A stretch of DNA of 64,000 nucleotides from Membranipora membranacea (lineage: Eukaryota; Bryozoa; Gymnolaemata; Cheilostomatida; Membraniporidae), in assembly GCA_914767715.1 (NCBI GenBank), contig OU612066.1, positions 27,812,283-27,876,282 of the forward strand. The letters are read 5' to 3'. The position numbers and the translations under genes were made by a program. How positions within the stretch are numbered: the stretch's first letter is position 1; every line of letters starts with the position of its first letter. A model generated the notes under the pieces. The model had not been told where the DNA came from and did no database searches. It saw only the letters and a list, made by a program, of their open reading frames with translations. This document shows positions 22,014 through 33,849 of this stretch, piece after piece.

Positions 22014-24020
22014 AGTGGTGCGCGTACCACTGCACAACACACAGGTCTTCAGCTAGAAACCATGAGTCAAGCGCTGTTTCGAGGCCTTCTCTAGTACAAC
22101 CTCCTCATGGCCGGCCCCAGCAGCATGAAGCCACCCGTGTGTTGATGAGCATCTCAATCACTCTCATCGATCCCTCAGTGCATTTTGTCAGTTTCGGTGG
22201 TTCGACATAATTGGTGTGTTTACGCTGTTGCGCAACCAGGGAGGCTGCCAACTCTTCATTGTTTCAGTGTAACAATGTTCGCCCCATCACTCTCATGCTT
22301 ATACTCTTAGCCAAACCAGTGCAGGGAGGTTTGCTTTCCTTCAACTCATCGGCGCAACATTGCTAATCGTCAAGGCACCCGCCCCTCGTGCCATAGTTCA
22401 CTACTCAAATTCACCACATTGAGCATAGTACAACTCATACACAAGTCAGAGAGATGACTTGTTTGCGCTACAGCCAGTGGGCTGGCTGTGATCTCCTGTC
22501 TCGCTCTGCCTGCCTTTTATGCGATGGCCAAGCTTTTAATCCTATGTTTGTAATGCCTTAGATCTAACTCAGACTCACTCTGGTTTTTCACCCTGCAGAG
22601 ATTAAACTACATTAATTTGAGTATTAAAGGCATAATCCCGCTTAGCCTTTTACCCCCGCTCAGTTTGCTAATCATCGCTTAATCCCCTCAATCCAATCCT
22701 TACAAGGATTATAAACAAAGGAATTAAATGCTGGCCAACTCCACAAAACAAAGTGAGTGTGTTAAACCCCAGCTTACAAGCAATAAGATTACTTGGCTTT
22801 TGTCTTCACACAGTGCTGTTGCCAAATCCATGCAGATGCGCTTTCTGCCTCATGTACTATGCTTTTTGTGGCTTGTTTGAGTTCTCTGCCCGACAGCCCA
22901 ACTCTAGTCAGAAATTTGGTAGCTGATCTAGCAATGAATCCACGGCAGCCAACTTCCACTGCGAATAATTCGCAATTCCAACCTTTGTCTTGGCATTGTG
23001 TCACCAGATCTTCGTATCTTGTCAGTTTTCTCTCATGCGCGTTTGAGAGATTTTCTTCCCAAGGCACCGTCAATTCCATCAGTATTAGTGCTTTTTCTTT
23101 GTCAGACCAGACAATTAAGTCTGGTCTTTGGTTTGTGATCACAATATGCTGTGGCATGCTGAGCTGCTCTGTGAGGTCGCATCTCACCTGCCATTCTCGG
23201 CTGTTCATCAATTCCTTTTTGCGCAAAATCTTTTCACGCGCTTCACCACCAGCATTAGCATATTCACACTTCTCCGTGACATATTTACATAACACTTTCA
23301 GGACTTGATTATGCCTATATGTGTATCTTCCAAGGCTCTGTGGGCAATTCGACAGAATATGTCGAAGTGTGCCCTTGGCCGAGCACTCGGCGCACTTCGA
23401 GTTCTCGGTCAAATTCCAGCGTTCCAGGTTCGCCGGGGTCGGTAGTTGATCATAAGCTGCACCAACCAGAAAGCTGATCCTTTGTGGCTCCATCGACCAC
23501 ATTTCTGTCCATTTGAGCTGACGCTGCTCAACAGACTCCCAACAAGTCCACCTGCCTTGTTGGGCTTGGCCTACAGCTTGTGTCTGGCGGCGCTCCTCTT
23601 CCATCTTGCACACCTCATCAACTACCATCTCCCGTCTAACCTTTGGGCTTTCTTTTGAGAACCACTGGTTTGATTCCCAGCCGATGCCATGACGTGCAGT
23701 TGTCACAGCACCCACAATCTCACTTATCTCCAGTCGAGATTTGGCATCTCTGACAGTCTCTGTGACAGACCACTTTTTACCAGTGTCAAGTGTTGGAGCA
23801 CATTCCCTTATCACCTGGTCTGGTGACTCGTTCAACATCATATCCAGTCTCGCCTTTGATGTTTTGTACTCTTCCACAAGCGATTTCATAGGTAGTGAAA
23901 GAGTAAACGAACTGGCATACAGTGCATTAGTGTTGAAGCTCCTTGGAACTCCGAGCCACTTGCGCATGTGCTTGTTAATCATTTGCTCCATTCTCTCAAC
24001 TGGTGTAAGCGGAATATCAT
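22014..24020 (-). mobile_element. 5'-truncated RLE-type non-LTR retrotransposon (copy 1)
   Basis: The 400-codon frame at 23991-22789 is the C-terminal part of the element's polyprotein. It has CAECSAKGTLRHILSNC, a C-x2-C-x7-H-x4-C knuckle, then RPDLIVW and LMELTVPWEEN, the PD-(D/E)xK signature of a restriction-like endonuclease. This order is the layout of R2/NeSL-type elements. The reverse transcriptase is lost by 5' truncation. About 770 bp of 3'UTR ends at 22014 in a hairpin-like CAGTGGT-CGCG-ACCACTG. The same 3'UTR occurs at 44895-45303 and 62886-64000. Comparison with the empty site at about 7503-7516 gives the insertion limits. The frame has no internal stop, so the copy is young. Confidence 0.88.
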
Positions 24021-24099
24021 AAAAAATTTAAAAAGCTTTAATCGTCAAAATAATTATGTTCAAGTTCAACGACAAAAACACAAATCAGACCACATAAAA

Positions 24100-27000
24100 T
24101 CACATTCTGAAGTTTGGATCAGGATGTCTAATTCTACCAGTCTTTAGAAAAGAGACAATATTGATGAGTTTGTGTGCCTTTGATAGTCCACAGATCTTAT
24201 CCTCAGGTTTAGGTTTGAAGTAATGAGTATATCCACTACTTATATTAGATAGAGATCTATAGAGTAGGTTGAGGGCGAATATCATAAATCCAGCTACTCC
24301 GAGGTACATGACAAACAGTAAACCATTGTACTTAAACATCCAGTAGATTGCGTTCTGTACTGATGTCACCTGTAAAGTAAATGGGGAAAAAAATTTAGTG
24401 TAAGTCCTAGTCAGACTTGGGCCAAGAGGATAAAAAGAGGTCACCACAACTAAATTGTGCATCTTCAAACATTTGATAGAGCCTGCTGTTCTAAAGGCGT
24501 GAGCAGTAAATGGCTATCCACCCCACTTCTCTGTGGAAAGGCCTTCCGTTTTTAAACAAACCCATCCGGTCATTACAGATGCGTTTTACGCCTTTTTTGC
24601 CTTAGTGGCATACAGTTGATTCCGAAGTGCAAAATGGATGCCTAATTGGAAGCTGTACACCCATTGGCAGTGAACATAGTAGCCATCCAGATAGGTTGTT
24701 ATTAATTTGAGCCTTTATTTTTTTATGGTACTATTTGGATCAAGAATGGTGACAAAGGTCATCGGCTAGAACAGACACCCAACCGCTAGGGTAAAAATTC
24801 AGCTCTCAACCTGTTGACAAAGGTCTTATTGGGTGGGGTCACCTCGAAAATTGAGTGCTATCTATCATTATCTTACACCCAAACTAGCTCAACTAAACCA
24901 TAGCTAACATTTACTCCTCTAGATACAAACAATGTCGTTTTTCTTTACTCACTTGAGGATGAAGTTGTATGTTAGCATTTAAATAGCTTGGCAGTAGAGA
25001 CAGAAACAGAATCTGAGCTATCACTATGACTACGTTAAACCAGACAAATGTGAAGTGATTTCTATGTCCGACACATCTTAGAGTATACAGACAATGATGA
25101 TCCATCCAGTGTATACAGCGATCACACAGTTTACAATGTTTCGTTGGTTTAGTGGGTATCAACTGTAAAGAAAACAACAGTATGACACGATAGATTCAAT
25201 TGTTAGGCCCTGCAAGGCGGGCATCAATTTCTGAGTGAAGTGAATCGATACTGCCAATGTCGGCAAGCAGCCCCTATTGCCTGCAAAAACTTACTCCCTG
25301 AAACCACTAGCACATAACGCTATAGATATTATATGAACTAGTGCATCAAACATCTTTTACATAAGATGAAAACAATATGCAGAGTATATCAATTTATCAT
25401 ATCCACATATATATCTCTTGTTATGCAAAAAACTATCAGCTCATATGGCCAGCTTACCTGGCAGGATGCACACCATATTCCTGGTCTTTTAAATGTATGA
25501 ACAAGATCATACATTGTGTACAGTTCTCCATTTTCTTTGCGCTTGCTCTCTAGAGTAAATCCTACAATAAAAAACAAATGAACAGGCATTATTATAGTAT
25601 TTTCCAGAATTACATAGCAGAATGGAACATTTTCAATTTATTCTATATGGATAATGTCTGTCATAACATATGAGGAAGTGGCAGTTTATTGGGCTTGCAC
25701 AGTACAGTCAATTACAAAACCACACATCTCCATCATACTTGTGAGAGAGGGGGCAACTGTTAAACACATCAATCAATTTTTCCTGATGAGAGCATTTTCA
25801 CTGTGAAAATATTTGGGAACTACAGCAGAATAGAATGGTTTGGCAAGTGGTGGATAGTTTTAAGGTATTATGTGTATGTTTTTAACAAGAGGGGCATTCT
25901 ATTCATATAACTATGTTCAACCCTTAACTGTACCTGGATCCATAACAAGTAGTCGATAAAACAGCCATAGAGTCAGCAGACTTGATACATAGAGAAAGAA
26001 AAGGTGAATAACTCTGTACCAGTCATACATAGAAACGCTGCCGGCAGAGAAAGCAAAGTCGTAATCCACTGCTAGATAACATAATATTATCATAGCCGAC
26101 ACCCATCCTCCAAATCTCGACGGATTGGCTTGCTTGTAAACAGAACAAAGACACAGTAGCAGTGAACCTTGAAATATTACACTCAATATGAGCAGATTCA
26201 CTTTCACATATTTATAATGAGCACAGGATGGATCATAATTCTCAGTATAATTCGTAAGGATGGAGCATTTGAATTGACAGATGGATCCCCCATCCAGTGC
26301 ATCGATACGTATATGGATGGGTTATCAGGACTTGGTCAACAAGGCGAGCAATTACCATGTCATACCTGCTTATATGATTCAGTCGATGACCTGGTTTGAA
26401 TATAGTTAGCTGATAGATTCCCATGCCAGCCAAGGCAAGATATCCCTGATACTCAGGTGTGAATAACTGACAAGCCAATATAAACATGAGAAATATGATG
26501 GCAGGTGTGAGCAGGTACTTGTAGTATATCAGAGGTCTGGTTGTGTCAGGTTTATACCCTAATCCTCTCTGTAACCATACTTCCATCTCTTCGTACATGA
26601 GAAATCCTCTGTAATATGTGAAAGTGTAAATTCGATATACAAGTATATCAAGGTCCAGTTTCATGCAGTCTGCCTGCATTCTGGGTCTACCCACAATGCA
26701 GGCAAACTGGACAAACTTCTTGTAATTTTTCAGGGATTCCGTCACTAAAATTGAGATTTAAATCAGCTTTCATACCCCTCATGATTTGAAAAACATTTTC
26801 CCTCTGCCTTTCCTATAGTACAGATCCTGAATCTGAAAGAGTTTTGATATACAATAGACGGTTCTCCATTTAAAGGCATTTTGACACTATTTTCCTATGA
26901 TACATGTGCAAAAGAGAGGACAACTGCGTAAATAGGCTCAAATTCACGCTAATAAAGCTATCTATTGTTTAATTAGTCTAGTTTCCTACTCACTCAAGTT

Positions 27001-30000
27001 TTGGGTGGTTTTTAGCTATGTGCACTGGAGTTTTCCCTTCATTGTTGACAGTAGTGAGAAGTTTAGCAGTCCCTCCGCAAACAAGCCTGTATACCATGTG
27101 TGTCTGACAGTTTTCTGCTGCATAGTGTACTGCATTACAGCCGGTCTCATTCGTAGCACCAATGTCTAACTATACGAAAGAAACATGAAATAAAATTCAA
27201 AATGATTGTCTGGCGAGTATGAATGTCTGTCTGTTCAATTTGCCTGTTTTTGGTATTCTCCAAGATTACAATTAGACTTGTTAAATCAATTTGTGCACAT
27301 ACTATGAATACAGATATGGATACCTGAGGTTTGGAGAGAAGAATAGTCAGCATTTCTCTGTTGTTATCCTTCTTTAGTTTAGTGATTATATGTAGAGCTG
27401 TCTGTCTGTCAGCTGTAACTGATGCATAATCCAGTCCACAGCATTCCGTCAGGTAATGAAGGTTGTGACTTCAAAGGAGTAAATATAGACTTGATGAGAA
27501 GAAAATAGACGATATTAGAACAGCGTTTTATCCACCTTGGTGCGGATGGACTCGTAAATGCAGCTGATGAGGCTATACCAAGCCTACCACTCTTAAGCTT
27601 AGATCAATTTTAGGTAGGAAAATAGATCGAACTTCGTCCAATAGCTGGGTTATAGGACAAAATATAAATATATTATCTACTCACGCACAAAGTTGTGCAG
27701 TTCCTGAGGCAGCATGATGTAAGGCTGACCAGCCATTGATATCCCGGTGTTTGACCTCACCTCCATTATCTAACAATAATTGTATCATCATTATCTACAA
27801 ACAAAAATAATTAGCTTTATAAAATTATCACCTGTGGGAGACAACTCCGCTTTAATCTCATGTTATCAGCCTGGATCAAGCTATCATTTCTCATTAGTTG
27901 TCTGAATTCAGCTATCATGTATCACATAAGAAGCTTTGATATGGTTCCGTATGCTTTGCATATCGAAGTTGACTAGTTTCATGTCAAGATTTTTCCATCT
28001 TATGACATATCACGATAAATGTAATTAACCGGAGAAAAAATATTTTTAAAGATTGTAAACGTTGATGCAAAGGGATGATCATAACAGTAGAACGATAGGG
28101 TCCATGATCGAGCCAAGGAAGGGAAGTACAAACCTGCCCAGATTTAGCGGCCATATGTATTGGTGATTGCTGTTGATTATTTAAGACGTTTGGCCTAGCT
28201 CCATTCTTGAGTAGCATACGAGCAAGCTTCTCATTACCAGCTAAGCACACTCTGTGTAAGAGGGTGTCCCCATCTGTATCTATGTATAAATTATATATCA
28301 TTGTATAAATAAGATATCATTGTATGAATAAGATATTAATAGAAATGAATAGATATGAATTAGATATGTGGTGTCAGGAAGGGGATCCGACCTCAAATGC
28401 TCCTGTGCCACATTATCTAGTATACAGTATTTAGACCCGTACTGATACCGGAAAAAAAAAATAAGCAAAATCAAGGTTTCTCACACGGCATCACTGGGTA
28501 TCGAGACTAGACATGGACGTCAGTTTTTTGTGTATGCATTAGATATCATTGTAGATTGATTACATGTTTTCTAGAACAAGCATTTTCCCTCTGTGGTGGC
28601 AGAGGGATATTGCAAAAGTTGCCTCAACACCTGATGTCCTTAGTGAAGTTTGATATCATGAACATGAACTTAACCATGAGGAGTGGTTGTGGACCTTTCC
28701 ACTTTTCTTTAAGCTGTAAATCCTCGTATTCTAAAATCTGCACACTTTATCATTTCTGTACTTGGATGGTTCCTCATTCGTTGTAATTAATGTCATTGTT
28801 GTCATGGAGCTAGTGTTATAACCATAGACTTAATATGGTTATAGCAGAATATTACCACAATATAAATATTGACCGGCTCAACACTTTCGAGTTGTCTCAT
28901 CTTGATTGACTAAGTTCAAGGATACAACAACTCCCTATAATTTACTCAAGAAGAATTACTATTAATTCATTTGATATTTCAAACTCAATCTTTAACTCCA
29001 ACTGATAAACCTTAAAATTTAACAATGGGCTGCCATAGGTTAGAGTTCAAGATCTTTGACATGTGGTGGCTTATACACATGAACCTACACTGAATCATAG
29101 AGGGATAACTCTATGCACTGAACGGGTGGTTAACCCTAATTGAACCCGACAGCGACAAGACAATTGAGAAATAAACCACCTTGAAATCTCTCAGTAAACC
29201 CTGACGATGCATAAACATACATTTCTTCCTTATTATGTCTGACTAGAGTTGTTATTCAATCACAATAATATGTATACAACTATGATAATACAGATTATTG
29301 CTTCTGCTCACTAAATGAATTCATATTGACATTAATGACCTATCCCGGGTATATATGTAGTGCATAGCGTGGATATAAACCTACCACAGTCATTCAATGA
29401 AGAGGGATTGTTCTTAAAGGGCAACCAAGGTTTCGCAGCAATGCATTAATGGGTAGCAAATAATGTGCTGGTCAGCATCAGCTTTGTGCATTACGCGATG
29501 CAAAACTCAAAGTAGTTGCTGACTCTAAGCTGGGTAACACTTCAGTTTAGGAGAGGTTCCAAGACTTTTCTGTAATAATTATAGAGCACAGGCTAAATAA
29601 TAACAGGAACAGGAAACTGCTATGTGGTATTCTCTTTTAGCTGAGTTTGAGTACCTGATGGAAGAAATGTTTCACAAGAATTCTGGCTGAATAATCATCC
29701 GAATTATATTTTGTCTTTTTCCCTATGCAGAAGGTGCAATCTGCTATTAATCAATGGCCATCACTGAGAAGTTGTTTGAAACCTTGGTTGCCCTTTAATG
29801 GCATTCATCACTGTCACTGATTCTTCTCATAAAACTGGCTATTGCCCATACATAATGTGACTTTTTCTGTAATGTTAGTATATCACGGCATTATCACAGC
29901 TTTCATCATTATCAACATCTACTAACCTGTGGCATAGATAATTTCTCTTTCATCATTTCAGCATGCATGCTTTTCATTAGCATCATTTCATTAGCATCAG

Positions 30001-30517
30001 CTGGTACATGGCCCATGCTCTACAATTAAACAAGTATGGCATAAAAACAGAGTAGGCTTATTGGTGACATTATCTAAATGGACAAGAGTATTGCACATAT
30101 TATAGAAACTCTAAAACACATAAGTGATACATTTTTTAAATGTATCAAATGTCACAAATGGAGAACTGGAAAACACTGATTATATGATTACAACCGAGAA
30201 ATCAAGCGCCCATGTCACCTGAAATTTAACATTCCCATTGCTCTGATATATCAAAAAACCTAAGCTATTTACTCCATATCATTATTAAATCTGGCTTTTG
30301 GCCTTTGTTGCAGTCAACGGTTTCAATTGTATCACAAACAGACCTTTAGTTGCTGAATCATATTCATCATCTCTTCCGCAATGTGTGGCGGAATCTCATC
30401 TGGTACAATGCCCTGTGCATCAGGTAAAATCGTTGCCTCTCCAGGCTGTTTCAAAACATTCGGAGCTGCCTTCGATTCACGGCCATGATCATGACTATGT
30501 CTGCCGTGGTTATGCAT
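24100..30517 (-). CDS. ZDHHC17-like: Ankyrin-repeat DHHC palmitoyltransferase (ZDHHC13/17-like)
   Basis: Probable protein S-acyltransferase of Golgi or other endomembranes. Read on the minus strand, exons are 30517-30344 (ATG; His-rich MHNHGRHSHDHGRE), 30019-29927, 28279-28134, 27794-27685, 27468-27324, 27169-26994, 26608-26366, 26181-25934, 25561-25458, 25162-24953 and 24369-24100. The middle exons carry ankyrin repeats (DGDTLLHRVCLAGNEKLARM, GWSALHHAASG, NAVHYAAEN, KTPVHIAKN). Then come membrane helices, the DPG motif (VMDPG), and the Cys-rich DHHC core with WCASCQ, KHCKLCDRC and MDHHC. A last membrane pair ends at TGA 24102-24100. Phases match at every junction from 28134 down; between 29927 and 28279 they do not, so an exon is missing there, and the link to the first two exons is less sure. 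DHHC is followed by LY, not the usual PW. Confidence 0.85.
26650..26860. repeat. Degenerate MITE relic in a palmitoyltransferase intron
   Basis: GTAATTTTTCAGGGATTCCG, TCACTAAAATTGAGATTTA and CCCCTCATGATTTGAAAA appear in the same order as in the right interior of the long-TIR element at 63350-63480. No clear terminal repeats remain. Confidence 0.45.
29418..29794. mobile_element. TTAA-flanked MITE (Kolobok/piggyBac-like), 377 bp
   Basis: Perfect 17-bp terminal inverted repeats AGGGCAACCAAGGTTTC (29418-29434 and its complement at 29778-29794) are flanked on both sides by TTAA. TTAA duplications are known for piggyBac and Kolobok. Termini starting AGG rather than CCY fit Kolobok better. It carries no coding sequence and sits in the intron between exons 2 and 3 of the palmitoyltransferase model. 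Confidence 0.85.
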
Positions 30518-30853
30518 TGTACTGATTCTTGCCACTCAAAATATGTGATCAAAATTGGTTGGGTTATCAGCAAAGAAACTGCGATGTGAGCTACAAAATC
30601 AAGAATCACAATATCACCACTGCTATTACACAATTTCAGAGATGAGCATAATAATCGGGCGCAGCGTGGCGGGTAGGGTGTGGGAGGGGCCCTCCCACCA
30701 CGGAAATTTTTGCATATCGGTAGCAAAATAGTGCAAGCAGAGAGGTATTTCAATAGCTCTCTGAGCTGTTGGGTACTTTCAGAAAACAACTCAATAGCAG
30801 TAGAAGATTACGGTAAAAATGCTCCAGTTATAAAGCACCCATTTGAAAAAAAA

Positions 30854-30942
30854 GCTGACCTTGATGGGATTCGAACCCACAACAATCTTATTGACAGTGA
30901 TTGTAAGGCGGACGCTCTACACACTGAGCTATTCAGCCACTC
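30854..30942 (-). mobile_element. tRNA-derived SINE head, family 2
   Basis: On the minus strand it reads box A-like TAGCTCAGTGTGTAGAGCG and box B GGTTCGAATCCCA, with an over-long variable part between them. The stem ends do not pair fully, so a SINE head or tRNA pseudogene is more likely than a functional tRNA. It is different from the family-1 head at 4174. Confidence 0.6.
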
Positions 30943-31493
30943 ACGGAAATCCGTGGGCCGTGAGTGATAATATACGCCACTGCAGACCGGCAAAATTTGA
31001 TAAAATTGCTTAAACCATTCTGTCATAGGACCTACGTTTTGCATCATAGTGGTGTCGGGAGTAATCTGGAGTTAGTTAGTACTGGTGCTGTCTCGTCCAT
31101 TACAAAAAAACACTTTTGTTCTGAATGGGAACTGAAAATCGTCACTGGCGCCGAGTGTCGCAAGACATGTGCCAGATTGAGTATGAGACATGTCTCACAA
31201 CACTCCACAAGGCCTATAAAGCATAATTGTTTGTGTTGCAGGGGCGGTATGAACACATTGAGTGCTGTAGGACATAACACGTACAGCGTTTGGCATATGT
31301 CTCACAACACCCAAGTGTTGGATTGGACTCTCTAAGTGCCTAACTGTGCCCACTGTAACACACGCAAGCATTCGGATCTCTACCTAACCTTTGTTGTTTG
31401 TAATTTACCATAGTAACAGGGGAGGCTACTCAACTGTAGCTGCTATAGTTTTGCTTTTACTCCTTGCTATAACTAGAAGAAGGGACATACATA

Positions 31494-31543
31494 GGACTAC
31501 TGCATTTCCTGACTTTGGAAAATGTCAGGAAATGCAGAAGTCC
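31494..31543. repeat. Short hairpin with 20-bp arms
   Basis: GGACTACTGCATTTCCTGAC (31494-31513) is matched with one mismatch by the reverse complement at 31524-31543, with a 10-base loop. I see no flanking direct repeats, and no gene around it. Confidence 0.8.
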
Positions 31544-32388
31544 AATGGGAAGAGAGCCCAATCAATCAATCCTTGGCCCAAGCCAAATAGCTAGGTTAGG
31601 TTAGGTAGTTTAGCTAAGCTATAAATAAGCTTCTCTTTAAGACTACTACTGCTCTGCTAGTCACAGTGCTAGGTATGAAAATTGATTCTTTTTTACCTGG
31701 CACCCCCAAGTATTGATTTCCATGGTTCTCTACCTAGCCTACACTTTGCATTCTACTAGCTAGTGGGAACAGGGAGAAATCTCCCTGGTGGGAGGGAGTC
31801 TAATTTTGAGAGTGATTGCACATTTTACCTGTATACCTAGCTAGCTTAAAGTTATTGTTTGTTTTATTACCTGGCTTGGATTCTTTTCCAATTCATAAAA
31901 CAGGAAATCGGTCTGTTCTCTAGGTTCCTATTACGGTTTTTTTGTTTCAAAGGAGGGGATATGTAGATAATCCCGTCAATATCAATTAGCTACTTGTAGC
32001 AGTTCAAGCATTATGGTTTTCTCTATCAATGAGATGTCTTCAAACTAAGAATGAATTCATTATACACTTATCAAAGTTTTTGTGGAGCTCAAAAGTCTTG
32101 TTCATTTTAAAAAATAAAGGGCACTAAACTAAGGTTTTTGAAGAAACTGTTAGGACCACAGGTCTACTCCAAAACCTGGGATCACAGGTCTACTCCAAAA
32201 CCTGGGATTTTGGCAATGTTTGACTGCCCCCCTTGAGTTTTTAACAACAACAAAAACTCAAGGGGGGGCAGTCAAACATTGCCAAACTCCCAGGTTTTGG
32301 AGTAGGCCTGGGATTTTGGCAAATGTTTGACTGCCCCCATTGAGTTTTTGACAACAACAAAAACTCAAGGGGGGCAGTCAAACATCGG

Positions 32389-32927
32389 TAACTGTAAATT
32401 GCTGAACGAACTGAACAGCTGAACAGAAATTCTCAGACTAAAATTATTATTTGTAGTCTTTTCTCTGGGTGACTATCACTTCTCAAACATATTCCTCTTA
32501 ACCAAATGATTTGATGAGTCACTAAGTTCCTGTTGGCCCCTAATATAACCAATTTAGGACAAGCAAATGAAGCAATCAATGTGCCATTTCTGACAAAATC
32601 TGATTGTGTTCTGGAAATTGGACACCAGAAACATTATCCAGCTCAACCTTCCATCTAGCCAGTCTTAACAAGCTTTGTTTATAGGGGGAGGGGGGCTACT
32701 TTCCATCCATTCACTAGTAGTGTAACGACGAAAAAATTACTGTGAATAAAATTGAAAGAAACCAAGGTGAATGCAAACCTAAAATAAATAATTTAATGAG
32801 AAGAATATAAAGAATTGTCCATGCTTATGCAAAATTAGCCAATCATGTAAAGAATCAAACAAATAGTAGTCTGAGAAATTCTGTTCAGCTGTTCAGTCTG
32901 TTCAGTCTGTTCAGCAATTTACAGTTA
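32389..32927. mobile_element. Nested MITE B, 539 bp
   Basis: The left end TAACTGTAAATTGCTGAAC is mirrored by GTTCAGCAATTTACAGTTA at 32909-32927. The inverted similarity extends inward over about 50 bp (AGCTGAACAGAAATTCTCAGA on the left) with GTTCAGTCT duplications on the right. It interrupts one arm of the foldback element at 32155-33623. Confidence 0.85.
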
Positions 32928-32972
32928 CCCGTCAAACATTGCCAAAATCCCGGGTTTTGGAGTAGACCTGTG

Positions 32973-33465
32973 GTATTCTGTCTGAAAGACTACCTCCTAA
33001 GCTGCTCATACAAACCTCATTTGATGGATTTAGTCACCTGTAGCTCTTTCAGCAAACAAGTTCAGTTCAAAAATCTTTTGAAATCATGCGCAGAAGCAGA
33101 TGAATTCAGAGAGAGCCATTGTTTATAAACACTTTCAGGTTTTTTCATGATGTGTCCGTACTAAAAATAATTAGGGAAATACAACCAATGTATAAACCAA
33201 TGAAATGTCTTGTACTTCAATTGAAACCAATCAGAAATCATGACAAATAATTAAAACACAAAGCCTTAGAACATGTTCATTTGTAAAATTCCTACAGCCC
33301 TGAGTCAGTTTATAAACATTGGCTCTCTCTGAATTCATCTGCGTCTGCGCATGATTTCAAAAGATTTTTGAACTGAAATTGTTTTCTGAGAGAGCTACAG
33401 GTGACTAAATCCATCAAATTAGGTGTGTATGAGCAGCTTAGGAGGTAGTCTTTCAAACAGAATAC
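32973..33465. mobile_element. Nested MITE C, 493 bp, ~150-bp terminal inverted repeats
   Basis: The left end GTATTCTGTCTGAAAGACTA and the right end ending at 33465 are inverted copies. Similarity continues through GAGCAGCTTAGGAGGTAGTC, the ACCTGTAGCTCT region and GAATTCATCTGCG-CTGCGC. Such long inverted repeats predict a stable hairpin. Confidence 0.85.
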
Positions 33466-33849
33466 TCAGGGAAGTGCTGTCCAAATTTCTTTCGACTCCA
33501 GAGACCATGAAAGTTCGATGTGTTTTCTAAACCATGAATTACCTTCAAACAACAAAACAACAAAAACTCAAGGGGGGCAGTCAAACATTGCCAAAATCCC
33601 AGGTTTTGGAGTAGACCTGTGGTTAGGAACTAGTGACCAAGGGTATTAGATTTGTATACGTTGACCCTTGCAGTGACCACAAGATTATCTTGAAAATTTG
33701 CCAGTATGACAGGTTCACTCCCATTTGTACAAGAACAGCTTGCAAGTTTTCAATTAACTGACTAAGGCAGGCTAAGGGTGGAGTACTGAGGATGCAAAGT
33801 AAAGCATGAGGATCCAAAGTAATGCATCGGGGGACTGGGAATTCCTGCC

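Larger units (their letters stand above)
32155..33623. mobile_element. Composite palindromic (foldback) element with nested insertions
   Basis: The outer ends are ACCACAGGTCTACTCC at 32155 and its reverse complement ending at 33623, with TAGG on both sides as a 4-bp duplication. The ~62-base arm, including TTTGACTGCCCCCCTTGAG, recurs several times in both orientations around AACAACAAC loops (32155-32310, 32310-32386, 32931-32973, 33548-33623). Two other inverted-repeat elements are embedded in it. No coding sequence. Confidence 0.8.

Noticed and set aside
22793-24022. Plus-strand frames opposite the RLE endonuclease frame
   Set aside because: The minus-strand frame has zinc-knuckle and PD-(D/E)xK motifs; the plus-strand ones have none.
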